A model generated the notes under the pieces. It did no database searches and had not been told where the DNA came from. It saw only the letters and a list, made by a program, of their open reading frames with translations. A DNA stretch of 32,821 bases from Candidatus Woesearchaeota archaeon (lineage in GTDB: Archaea > Nanobdellota > Nanobdellia > Woesearchaeales > JASKKU01). The translations under genes were made by a program, and so were the position numbers. The stretch is from positions 1-32,821 of the forward strand of contig JASKKU010000009.1 in the NCBI GenBank assembly GCA_030154045.1. The letters run 5' to 3'. Below are positions 9,626 through 17,690 of this stretch, piece after piece; position 1 is the first letter of the stretch, and every line of letters begins with the position of its first letter.

Positions 9626-11083
9626 TCAATCAGAAAGCTTATACTTCTTTTTGATCTCTTTCTGTTTATCTTCAGGCAAGTGCTCAAGCCAGATTCTATC
9701 AAAACCTTCTGTATGTGCAGTTCCTTTTTCTTCCCATTTCTTATAAACATCTGAGTATTTCTCTTTAAAGAAAGGATCCAATACCTGTGCAACATTCTTA
9801 CTATAATTATCAAAGAAATCTTTAAGCTTAAAAACCCTATTCACAGAGTAACCGTCTGTTGATTTTGGTTTGTAAACTTCATCAATTTTTCGAAGAACTT
9901 TCGGATTACCTATAATCATACAAGGTTGCAATAAGTTGTCTGTATGAGGCTGATGCAGTCTTATCGCATTAAAGAAATCAGAGTTCCACGCTTCTTTTAA
10001 ACTCTTCTCGTGCAAGTTATCTACAGCCTGATGAACAAAAATACAAGGTTCAAGATAACCTTCATTTGTAACATGAGCATACCTCCTGGCTGCTATGCAA
10101 CCATTAACAGCCGGAGCATCGTTCCAAAAGTCCATCAAGAAGAAAGGTTTGTTTTTTCTTACCTCATGAATAACATAGTACATTTCCTTTCTCTGTTCAC
10201 CTGTAGGCATCAATTCAGGATGAGAACCTCTTGAAATAGGCATATACAAAAATATCCAACCAAACAAAGCTCCTCTATCAATCCATTCATCATAAAAACT
10301 CAAATCAGACAACACTTCAAAGTCCTCACGAGTCAAAACTAAAGAGATTCCATACAAAGATTTCCGCTCCTTAAGTTTTTCAGCCACAGAAATAACCTCT
10401 TCATAAACACCTGGCCCTCGCATTTTATCAGTATGTTCTTTTCTACCATCGACACTCAACACTGGAATAATATTTCCTAACTCTAAAAGCGTCTCCAATG
10501 TTTCATCATCTCTGTTCATAACAGTTGCATTCGTAAACATCTGAAAAATGGATTTATTATGCTTCTCAAAGACATCTGCAAATTCTTTGATTTTCAAACT
10601 AGGTTCTCCGCCAAGTAGAGTATAAAAATGAATACCCATTTCTTCCCCCTGGGTTAGAATACTATCAAAGAACTCCTTGCTCATATCTGTTGACCTATCA
10701 TAAGAAATCGCATAACATCCTTCACACTGAAGATTGCATCTCATTGTAGGACTAATCAAAAGATTAAATGGCGCCGGAAACTCCTTTTCTGAATCAATCT
10801 TGCTATTTTTTAACAACCACTCCAACCCACTATGAACAATAAGGTTCTCAAAGAACATATAAACCTGCTTTTCATCCCTCTCAAAAATACGTTTAAACAA
10901 TTCCCTCGGTCCAGGGTTTTCAGTTATCCAATCAATTAAATTAGAGAAGCTTTCATTATTGCTATACTTCTTCAGATCCTTAAAAATAGCATCAATCTCT
11001 TCTGGAGATTCCCTTGCTCTCTTAACATATTTCTTTACAAGGTGCTCAGAATAAGCGATTTTTAATTGGTCTAGGAGTGCCAT
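9626..11083 (-). CDS. Radical SAM/SPASM-type protein with N-terminal helical extension
   Basis: SPTMRCNLQCEGCYA (CxxxCxxC), LLGGEPSL, C-terminal Cys residues (NGCIAARRYAHVTNEGYLEPCIF...QPCMIIGNP). The ORF-track start at 11164 adds an implausible hydrophobic leader; MALLDQLK at 11083 is preferred. Confidence 0.85.
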   Translation of the reverse strand: MALLDQLKIAYSEHLVKKYVKRARESPEEIDAIFKDLKKYSNNESFSNLIDWITENPGPRELFKRIFERDEKQVYMFFENLIVHSGLEWLLKNSKIDSEKEFPAPFNLLISPTMRCNLQCEGCYAISYDRSTDMSKEFFDSILTQGEEMGIHFYTLLGGEPSLKIKEFADVFEKHNKSIFQMFTNATVMNRDDETLETLLELGNIIPVLSVDGRKEHTDKMRGPGVYEEVISVAEKLKERKSLYGISLVLTREDFEVLSDLSFYDEWIDRGALFGWIFLYMPISRGSHPELMPTGEQRKEMYYVIHEVRKNKPFFLMDFWNDAPAVNGCIAARRYAHVTNEGYLEPCIFVHQAVDNLHEKSLKEAWNSDFFNAIRLHQPHTDNLLQPCMIIGNPKVLRKIDEVYKPKSTDGYSVNRVFKLKDFFDNYSKNVAQVLDPFFKEKYSDVYKKWEEKGTAHTEGFDRIWLEHLPEDKQKEIKKKYKLSD

Positions 11084-11278
11084 TTTACAAGTAAAAAAGA
11101 GCTTATGATATAAAAAAAATTGTAACCACTCTAGCCAAAGAAAAAGATGTTTTATAAAAAACAATCAAGAATATATATTTTTAAGTAGATTCTCAAGGGC
11201 AGGAAACAAAAGAAACATGAATTAAATAATGCATAAAAAGGATAAAAAGAAAAATAACCTAAGATTTCAAAAATAAAA

Positions 11279-12037
11279 ATGACAAAAAACAAAGAAAAGA
11301 AGACAATTGTTTCAGACAGAAATAATAGAATTTTTAAGAACAATCACAATAATGGAATCATTCTAGCAATCTATAAAAGGCTGTTAAAAGAATATTCTTA
11401 TCAAGGCTGGTGGCCGTTAATTGAAAAAGATGCAAAAACGAACAGATATATTTCAAGATACCATCCTAAAAATTATGATTTGCCAAGAACACCTGAACAA
11501 CAGTTTGAGATAATTGTTGGCGCGATTTTAACTCAAAACACTTCCTGGCTCCAGGTTGAAAAAGCGCTAATAAATCTCAAAGAAAAAAATTTGCTGTCGC
11601 CAAAATCAATTCTTAATGCTAACGAAGATTCATTAAAAGAAGCAATTAGACCTGCAGGTTATTTTAATCAGAAAGCAGAACGATTAAAACTAATTTCAGA
11701 ATGGTTCATAAACAAAAAAGGATTACCTTCAAGAGAAGAACTTTTATCAATAAAAGGAATTGGCAAAGAAACTGCAGATAGTATTCTTTTGTATGCTTAC
11801 AAACAACCTTCTTTTGTCGTAGATGCATACACAAGGAGATTGCTTTTCAATTTAGGCTTAATCCAAAATATAAAAGAGAAGTATGATACTATTAAAGAAT
11901 TGTTTGAAAATAGTTTACCTAAAGATTTCAAGATTTTTCAAGAGTATCATGCTCTTATCGTAGCGCATGCAAAACAATTCTATAAAGGAAAAGGAAAATC
12001 AAAAGAATATTTCCTAAAAGAACTTTTCAATGATTGA
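11279..12037 (+). CDS. HhH-GPD superfamily DNA glycosylase, endonuclease III-related (COG2231/MagIII-like)
   Basis: GAILTQNTSWLQVEKAL, LLSIKGIGKETADSILLYAYKQPSFVVDAYTRRL (helix-hairpin-helix plus GPD Asp). No C-terminal 4Cys Fe-S motif. Confidence 0.83.
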   Translation: MTKNKEKKTIVSDRNNRIFKNNHNNGIILAIYKRLLKEYSYQGWWPLIEKDAKTNRYISRYHPKNYDLPRTPEQQFEIIVGAILTQNTSWLQVEKALINLKEKNLLSPKSILNANEDSLKEAIRPAGYFNQKAERLKLISEWFINKKGLPSREELLSIKGIGKETADSILLYAYKQPSFVVDAYTRRLLFNLGLIQNIKEKYDTIKELFENSLPKDFKIFQEYHALIVAHAKQFYKGKGKSKEYFLKELFND

Positions 12038-12065
12038 AATAAAATCAAAATTGAAAATATAAAAT

Positions 12066-12950
12066 TTAAAGTTTTAGTTTGTAATATCTAATCTTGTCCC
12101 CATCTAATTCTATTAAGCCAAACTTGTTTTGATTCATATAACTTGCCATAAAGAAAAGCTCTTTTGACCATTCTCCTGCTTCAATAGGTTCTTCTTTCCC
12201 ATCGTGTGCTCTATGCACAGAATCATGATAATGCCCAGTAATCACTTTGTTTATTCCTGTGTCCTCAATTATTTCCTTTAAATCAATATCCCCATAATTC
12301 AGAGGCAAAGAAAGAAGATTGTTTAAAGGTCTATACGAAACATCAATTGCTTTATCTGTACTAAATCTTGGAGAGATATGCGAGAATAAAACGGCCTTTT
12401 CAATATCGCTAATTTTTTTAGCATATGTTCGAATATCTTCAATATTAAATATTGCAAACCTAGTTCCTTCTCTCCAATTATCTGATAAAATCCCTAAACT
12501 AGAAAAATTAGAGTCTGGACCCCATTCATAGTATCCTGTTTGATAAGACTTTGTTAAAAAGAATACATTCCTGGAAGGATCACCATCACTGATTCTTGCG
12601 CCCGGCAAAAAAAGCAAATGATAGTCTCCAACTTTAAAAGCCCTCTGCTTTGCTCTAGGCACATAAATTACTGAAGAAGAATTGAACCCTAATATTGCTT
12701 CATATTTTGAACCTGAAACGGTTTCACTATGTCCTGGCTGGATAAAAGTCATAAAATCCTGTTCCCTTAGGTACTTCAAAAAATCCGCAAAACCGTTTAT
12801 CATATAAGGGGACTCTAGTTTGCTCTCATAGATGTCCCCATTCAGAACAAGAGCATCAATACTCTCGTCTTTTAAAATCTCTACGGCTTTTTTCAAAGAT
12901 TCAAAATTTGGATTATGAAGGTCTGATATTATGCCAATTTTTGTTGTCAT
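12066..12950 (-). CDS. Calcineurin-like metallophosphoesterase family protein
   Basis: SDLHNPN (DxH), NGDIYES (GD), PGHSE at the motif III position, LFSHIS, GHYHDS (GHxH). TATA-like AAATTATAAA about 25 nt upstream of the ATG. Confidence 0.8.
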   Translation of the reverse strand: MTTKIGIISDLHNPNFESLKKAVEILKDESIDALVLNGDIYESKLESPYMINGFADFLKYLREQDFMTFIQPGHSETVSGSKYEAILGFNSSSVIYVPRAKQRAFKVGDYHLLFLPGARISDGDPSRNVFFLTKSYQTGYYEWGPDSNFSSLGILSDNWREGTRFAIFNIEDIRTYAKKISDIEKAVLFSHISPRFSTDKAIDVSYRPLNNLLSLPLNYGDIDLKEIIEDTGINKVITGHYHDSVHRAHDGKEEPIEAGEWSKELFFMASYMNQNKFGLIELDGDKIRYYKLKL

Positions 12951-13034
12951 AATAAAATGGTAAATTTCAAAAATTATAAATCTTTCGTTATAGGTAAATA
13001 TAAAAAATAAGCAGAAATAAGCTTTTTAGCAAGA

Positions 13035-13046
13035 TTAATATAAAAG
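13035..13046 (+). promoter_or_regulatory. TATA-like box for the ogg gene, predicted leaderless transcript
   Basis: TTAATATAAAAG centred about 24 nt upstream of ATG 13065, with no room for an SD-bearing leader. Confidence 0.5.
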
Positions 13047-13064
13047 CCTTAAAATAAATCTTTT

Positions 13065-13724
13065 ATGCGCTCAGACAAAATTGAAAAAGAAAAAGGATTC
13101 AAGGAGTTGCTTTTGAAAATAAATAAAGTAAAGAACACTCCCACAAAAGAAGTTATCTCAAAGAGAATAAAAGAATTCAAATCATTTAAGAACAAATCTA
13201 ACGTAGAGTTCTTCAAAGAATTGTGCTTTTGCTTGATGACCGCCAATTTTAATGCTGAACGTTCTATTATGATTCAGGAAAAAATTAATAATGGCTTTCT
13301 CACATTAAATCAAGAACAACTTGCAAAAACCCTAAAAGAACTGGGCCATAGATTCCCAAATATGCGTGCAAAGTATATCGTTGAAGCAAGAGCATACAAA
13401 GAAAATATAAAAGATACATTATACTCGCTAAAAGATGATCTTGAAAGAAGGAATTGGTTAGTAAAACACATCAAAGGTTTAGGACTCAAAGAAGCGAGCC
13501 ATTTCTTAAGGAACACAGGCTTTCTTAATGTTGCAATCATTGATTTTCATATAGTTGACTTACTAGCAGAATACAAAATAATAGAAAAGCCCAAATCCCT
13601 TACAAAAACAAAATATCTTCAAATAGAAGAAAAACTAAAAACCTTATCAGAAAAACTAAACCTAAGCTTAGGAGAACTAGATTTATACCTGTGGTTCTTA
13701 GAAACCGGAAAAGTCCTAAAATAA
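13065..13724 (+). CDS. ogg: Archaeal OGG2-type 8-oxoguanine DNA glycosylase/AP lyase
   Basis: KNKSNVEFFKELCFCLMTANFNAE, HIKGLGLKEASHFLRNTGFLNVAIIDFHI, C-terminal LDLYLWFLETGKVLK. Strong resemblance to the Methanocaldococcus Ogg2 family. Confidence 0.92.
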   Translation: MRSDKIEKEKGFKELLLKINKVKNTPTKEVISKRIKEFKSFKNKSNVEFFKELCFCLMTANFNAERSIMIQEKINNGFLTLNQEQLAKTLKELGHRFPNMRAKYIVEARAYKENIKDTLYSLKDDLERRNWLVKHIKGLGLKEASHFLRNTGFLNVAIIDFHIVDLLAEYKIIEKPKSLTKTKYLQIEEKLKTLSEKLNLSLGELDLYLWFLETGKVLK

Positions 13725-13803
13725 GATCAACAATTAACTTAATTAAAAAACCAAGACACAACATAAAATACAAAAGAAAAAATCAATAAAAATAGAACCA
13801 AAC

Positions 13804-14040
13804 TTACAGATTCTGTTTTGCTTCATTAAGCATCTCAATCAGAGCATCGCATTCCTCGGCATTAAATCTCCCAGTTCTGGCAAACTGCCATCTATCAGAT
13901 TCAGAATCATAATTCTGTCTTGAAATCTGAACTTTGGGCCTGCCGCCATTATAACTCATTACAGAAACAATAAGTTTCGTTCCGTTAAAAACCTTCTCTG
14001 TTTTAAACAATTCCTTATCTAAACTTTGGTCAAATGCCAT
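13804..14040 (-). CDS. PC4/YdbC-like ssDNA-binding (transcriptional coactivator p15-like) protein
   Basis: GTKLIVSVMSYNGGRPKVQISRQNYDSESDRWQFARTGRFNAEECDALIEMLNEA fits the PC4-fold pattern. Met at 14040 is chosen over 14139 because the upstream extension is low-complexity and hydrophobic. Confidence 0.6.
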   Translation of the reverse strand: MAFDQSLDKELFKTEKVFNGTKLIVSVMSYNGGRPKVQISRQNYDSESDRWQFARTGRFNAEECDALIEMLNEAKQNL

Positions 14041-14281
14041 TTTGCAAAACAAAAAATCAAAGTGCTTTATATTGTTTTCTAATAATTTCACATATAAACC
14101 AAAGCAACAAAACGAAGGAACAAAACAAAAAAGGAACAAAAAAGAACAAAAAGTTATCAGTTAAATCATATTAGTTAGAATTATCCCAGAGTGAGAACAA
14201 ATATTTAAATAGAGCTAGGATAAAGAAATTTATGTTGTTCGTTCGAAAATAACTTTTTACAAAAATAAAAAGGTGGGCCAA

Positions 14282-14704
14282 TTGGTAAATAGCATATCAA
14301 TATTCAACATTCTGTCAATGATTAACTTAGCTCTGATAGTGTATCTTTTTATCAAATTTAGGAAGGATATTTCAAAGTTCAATAAAAGTTTAAATGAGAT
14401 TGAATTCAACGAGAAATTGCAAAGCATGCTTTCTGAAGACATTAAATCAGAGAACCTTCATAAATTAGCAGGCAATTTATTTACTAAAATCAAACTGAAG
14501 TACAACCTTAAAGCAAACTCTTTTTCAGAAGCAATTGAAGAATTAAAGAGAAGATACGATATCCCACAGGACTTCAGAGACTTAGTAATTGATTTTTTCA
14601 ATCATATGGTCATTATAAGTTATAAGAAAGAAACAATCTCAACTGATGAATTAGTTGAACTAAAAAAGAAGATACGCTTTATAATCCAGTCGCTCAAAAA
14701 TTAA
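14282..14704 (+). CDS. Small N-terminally membrane-anchored protein of unknown function
   Basis: One N-terminal TM segment (NILSMINLALIVYLFIKF) then a charged helical domain. SD AGGTGG five nt before TTG at 14282; the ORF-track GTG at 14273 falls within the SD. Confidence 0.6.
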   Translation: MVNSISIFNILSMINLALIVYLFIKFRKDISKFNKSLNEIEFNEKLQSMLSEDIKSENLHKLAGNLFTKIKLKYNLKANSFSEAIEELKRRYDIPQDFRDLVIDFFNHMVIISYKKETISTDELVELKKKIRFIIQSLKN

Positions 14705-14753
14705 GATTTTTTATTTGACATCTCAAGTTATTTTAAGTTGTTACTTATTTAAT

Positions 14754-14776
14754 TTCATTTAATTTTCTCAAATGAA
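14754..14776. terminator. Inverted repeat between convergent genes, possible terminator or processing hairpin
   Basis: TTCATTT-AATTTTCTC-AAATGAA, perfect 7-bp arms with 9-nt loop in the convergent intergenic region; a T-rich run (GATTTTTTATTT) lies just after the + strand stop. Confidence 0.35.
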
Positions 14777-14784
14777 GTGTTCTC

Positions 14785-15117
14785 TCACTTTGCAAGATAT
14801 GAGATTAAATAGTGTAAAAACAATGCTAAAAGAAACGCTTCTATAGCATAAACTAAATAAACAACCCATTTTGACAGTTTAGATTCATTACTTGACTTGC
14901 TCTCTGATTTTATATGGGAAGAGTAAAATTCTGAATTCGCTTCAAAGCTATTATCTTGATTATCGTAGAATGAAGAGGTGCTTTGTTCTGTGTTTCTGTT
15001 TGTATCTTGCGAATAAAAGTCTGAACTTTGTTCTGTTGTGTTAGAATCAAATATATCCAAGAGGTCTGAATTATTATTGGTATTTTTCTTTTTGGTATTA
15101 AAATTAAACAGTTTCAT
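14785..15117 (-). CDS. Predicted C-terminally anchored membrane protein, Asn/Ser-rich
   Basis: Low-complexity polar N-terminus and a single C-terminal TM (WVVYLVYAIEAFLLALFLHYLISYL). GTGATTAAAATG upstream implies ATG at 15117. Last gene of the secreted-protein operon. Confidence 0.65.
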   Translation of the reverse strand: MKLFNFNTKKKNTNNNSDLLDIFDSNTTEQSSDFYSQDTNRNTEQSTSSFYDNQDNSFEANSEFYSSHIKSESKSSNESKLSKWVVYLVYAIEAFLLALFLHYLISYLAK

Positions 15118-15128
15118 TTTAATCACGA

Positions 15129-17672
15129 TTATCCTCTTGAATTATGAACTCTATAAGTTATTAGAGTCCAAATTAATAGCAATATGAAAGTTATGAACAA
15201 CTTAAGCTCTGAGGTCTCAAAGAATTTAATTAACAAATTCTTCCTTTTGACAACAAAAGTAATTGGCGCAAAACCAACTAATTTACCATTGGAATAAAAT
15301 TTCAGATAGTAATCTGTTTTACATTTGGAAACATCCTTTGATTTAAAAGTATATAATAATGTTTTTTCTTCGGAATAATTCAGAAATCCAGAGCCATTTA
15401 TGTATTCAATACAAGGATTTGGTTCATACTTTATTGTCAAGTTAGGTAAGTTTCTATCACCTATGTTCTTTAGAAAGAAAGCTATTTCCTGCTTAGAATT
15501 TGGTTCAAGAACAACAGTTCTCGGATATTCTAAGACCATAAGCCTGCTTAAGTTACCTCTAGGTATGACAATGACTTTCAAGAGTTTTCTGGTAACCTCC
15601 CTGGATTCATTACCAATAGTCACGTTAACAACAACAGGAACATAGTATGTTTTAGGAATCGCTTTCTCATAAACCGAAAGCTCCAAACTTCTATTTATTT
15701 TCGTCTGAGGGGAAATGTTCTCTATAAACTGAATAGAGGTATCCCATCCCTTCAAAACTTCATGGAAAACACTTAAATTGTATACAGTAGCATTACCTAA
15801 GTTAGTTAAATTAAAGAAATATGAACCTGCTTCACCTTGCATTAATGTTACATTCTTTGGCAGTTCCAACTTTAAAGTCAAAGGCAATGGAAATTTAGGT
15901 TTTTCCTCATTGGTTTCAATAGGAATTTGAGTTGGTTGTCCTGAACCTCCTGAAGGCTGGGGGCTTCCTCCTTGCCCTGAGCTCTCTCCTTGCGTAGGCT
16001 GTGGAACAGGCTGAGGTTCTGGTTCAGGTTGAGGTTCTGGAGGCTTCTTAAATCCAAATGGTGCAAACACTGAGAAATTAGATAAGTTCAGAGTCATAAT
16101 CAATTGCTCAGATGGAGAAACCAAAGTATAAAGCCTCTTCCAAGTACCATTAACCCAACCAACTAATTGTTCTGTTGTTGTAGTATTTGTAATATTGTCA
16201 AAAGTTGTTAGAGTGGTATTAACAAAAGTTCCGTTATATTCATAAACGCTAATATTGTCAGTGGTTACGTAATCTAAGATATCTTCATCATAATGAAACT
16301 TAATTATTGCCCAGGAATCATTATTATTTTTCTCTGAAGGAGTATATTCTACAAATTGTCCAATATCAAGCAAGCCAGTAATATTTGGTTTTGGAGGTTC
16401 CTGCTTTACAGAATTAACAATACTGTCCTCAAAATCACTAGTTAGCTTTGCCGTAGGTATCGAAACATTAACTAAAGAGACTATAGAATCATCCTCAGCA
16501 ATAATTTCTGAAGAATTACTCACATTGATTATAAAATTAACTATTTTGGCCTTGCTTTTATTTGTTACAAGAATACCAACTATATTGTAAGAACTTGCGT
16601 CTCCAATTAAAGTGACTGTACTATTGTAAATACAAACACCATATCTAAAATCCTGGGTTTTTAACCTCTCTAAAGATATGTTCTGTGAATTTCGTATCAC
16701 AATAGGACAACTATCTTCAGATAAACTACCATTAATACTTCCATCACCATCAATGATCTCAGGACCAAAGTTTATTACCACTTGACTTTGATTTTCAATG
16801 ACCATACACGTTGAATTGTAATTTAATTTACTATTATTCACAACATAATAGCCTGATTCATTTATCTTTGTACAAGGGTCGTTAATAACCTTAATCCTCA
16901 AAGATTCTAAACCATTAACAAAAATCTTCTCTTCACCAACCATATCTTTTGTATAGGTAAAGGTCTGTTTTGGAGCAAGGATTCCTTCAAATGCTGAAAC
17001 GTTTGAACTGTTTACAAATGAAACCACCAAACCAGACTCAAGTCTGTCTATTGTTAAGTTCTTATCATCAAAAACTTTGTCAACTGAAAAATAATAGACC
17101 TTAGGAGGAGCATCTATGTAAACAGAGATCTTATAAGAACCGTTCAAGACGGAATTCAAATAGGTTAAGTCACTTATGTTTAAATCAGGAGTCTTGTTTA
17201 AATAATCGCTATAATTATCATAAACTAAAGCAAGCACCTTCCCAGGATACAAAGCTTCAGTACTTGAGAATACAACATCTAAAAGGGTGCAGTTATCAAC
17301 AATAGCATTTATCTGAAGAGGCAAAGAAAGAACACTTTTCGTAATATTCTTTGAGAAACTTGCATAAACCAAATCAACAATTTGACCTGGCCTCAGCCTT
17401 GAATCACAAAGTTTTAAGAACAGGTTTTTGTTTGTTGGGGAATAATCCATATAAGAATTACTTCCAAAAGTCAGGTTTGCAAAGGTTTGATTATATCTGT
17501 CATAAAGCAAATCCTGATTAAAAATGGAAAAGGTTTGATTACTATCATTGGTAAAATTTTGAATTAAGAAAGATGCATTCAATGAAAAAGCTGAGTTTAT
17601 AACTAAAAGAACAGAGAACAAACTAAACAATAAAAAAATACCTAACTGTAATCTCTTCTCAATTAGCTTCAT
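15129..17672 (-). CDS. Exported surface protein: signal peptide, beta-helix-like segment, PGF-pre-PGF-like domain, Pro-rich linker, NEW3-like domain, C-terminal TM
   Basis: N-terminal signal segment; VVINFGPEIIDGDGSING...SLERLKTQDFRYGVCIYNSTVTLIG beta-helix-like strands; PEPQPEPEPQPVPQPTQG linker; FNLTNLGNATVYNLSV...; C-terminal LFITFILLLIWTLITYRV; many N-x-S/T sequons. Confidence 0.7.
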   Translation of the reverse strand: MKLIEKRLQLGIFLLFSLFSVLLVINSAFSLNASFLIQNFTNDSNQTFSIFNQDLLYDRYNQTFANLTFGSNSYMDYSPTNKNLFLKLCDSRLRPGQIVDLVYASFSKNITKSVLSLPLQINAIVDNCTLLDVVFSSTEALYPGKVLALVYDNYSDYLNKTPDLNISDLTYLNSVLNGSYKISVYIDAPPKVYYFSVDKVFDDKNLTIDRLESGLVVSFVNSSNVSAFEGILAPKQTFTYTKDMVGEEKIFVNGLESLRIKVINDPCTKINESGYYVVNNSKLNYNSTCMVIENQSQVVINFGPEIIDGDGSINGSLSEDSCPIVIRNSQNISLERLKTQDFRYGVCIYNSTVTLIGDASSYNIVGILVTNKSKAKIVNFIINVSNSSEIIAEDDSIVSLVNVSIPTAKLTSDFEDSIVNSVKQEPPKPNITGLLDIGQFVEYTPSEKNNNDSWAIIKFHYDEDILDYVTTDNISVYEYNGTFVNTTLTTFDNITNTTTTEQLVGWVNGTWKRLYTLVSPSEQLIMTLNLSNFSVFAPFGFKKPPEPQPEPEPQPVPQPTQGESSGQGGSPQPSGGSGQPTQIPIETNEEKPKFPLPLTLKLELPKNVTLMQGEAGSYFFNLTNLGNATVYNLSVFHEVLKGWDTSIQFIENISPQTKINRSLELSVYEKAIPKTYYVPVVVNVTIGNESREVTRKLLKVIVIPRGNLSRLMVLEYPRTVVLEPNSKQEIAFFLKNIGDRNLPNLTIKYEPNPCIEYINGSGFLNYSEEKTLLYTFKSKDVSKCKTDYYLKFYSNGKLVGFAPITFVVKRKNLLIKFFETSELKLFITFILLLIWTLITYRVHNSRG

Positions 17673-17690
17673 GTTTTAAAACCTAGAGTT

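Noticed and set aside
9553-9813. 86-aa minus-strand ORF overlapping the 3' end of the radical SAM/SPASM-type gene
   Set aside because: Different frame of the same strand, low-complexity tail from the AT-rich intergenic region; no supporting signal.
11152-11343. 63-aa minus-strand ORF overlapping the MagIII-like gene start
   Set aside because: Low-complexity Phe/Leu-rich, overlaps the N-terminus of the glycosylase on the opposite strand.
14115-14153. Repeated GAACAAAA units
   Set aside because: Short imperfect low-complexity A-rich sequence upstream of the PC4-like gene; too degenerate to call a repeat element.
14237-14256. GTTCGAA motif resembling a tRNA T-loop
   Set aside because: No acceptor, D-arm or anticodon structure could be traced upstream; better explained as a leader hairpin or chance.
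15950-16050. Repetitive GGTTCAGGTTGAGGTTCTGG-type sequence
   Set aside because: It is simply the codon repeat for the PEPQPEPEPQP linker of the 847-aa protein.
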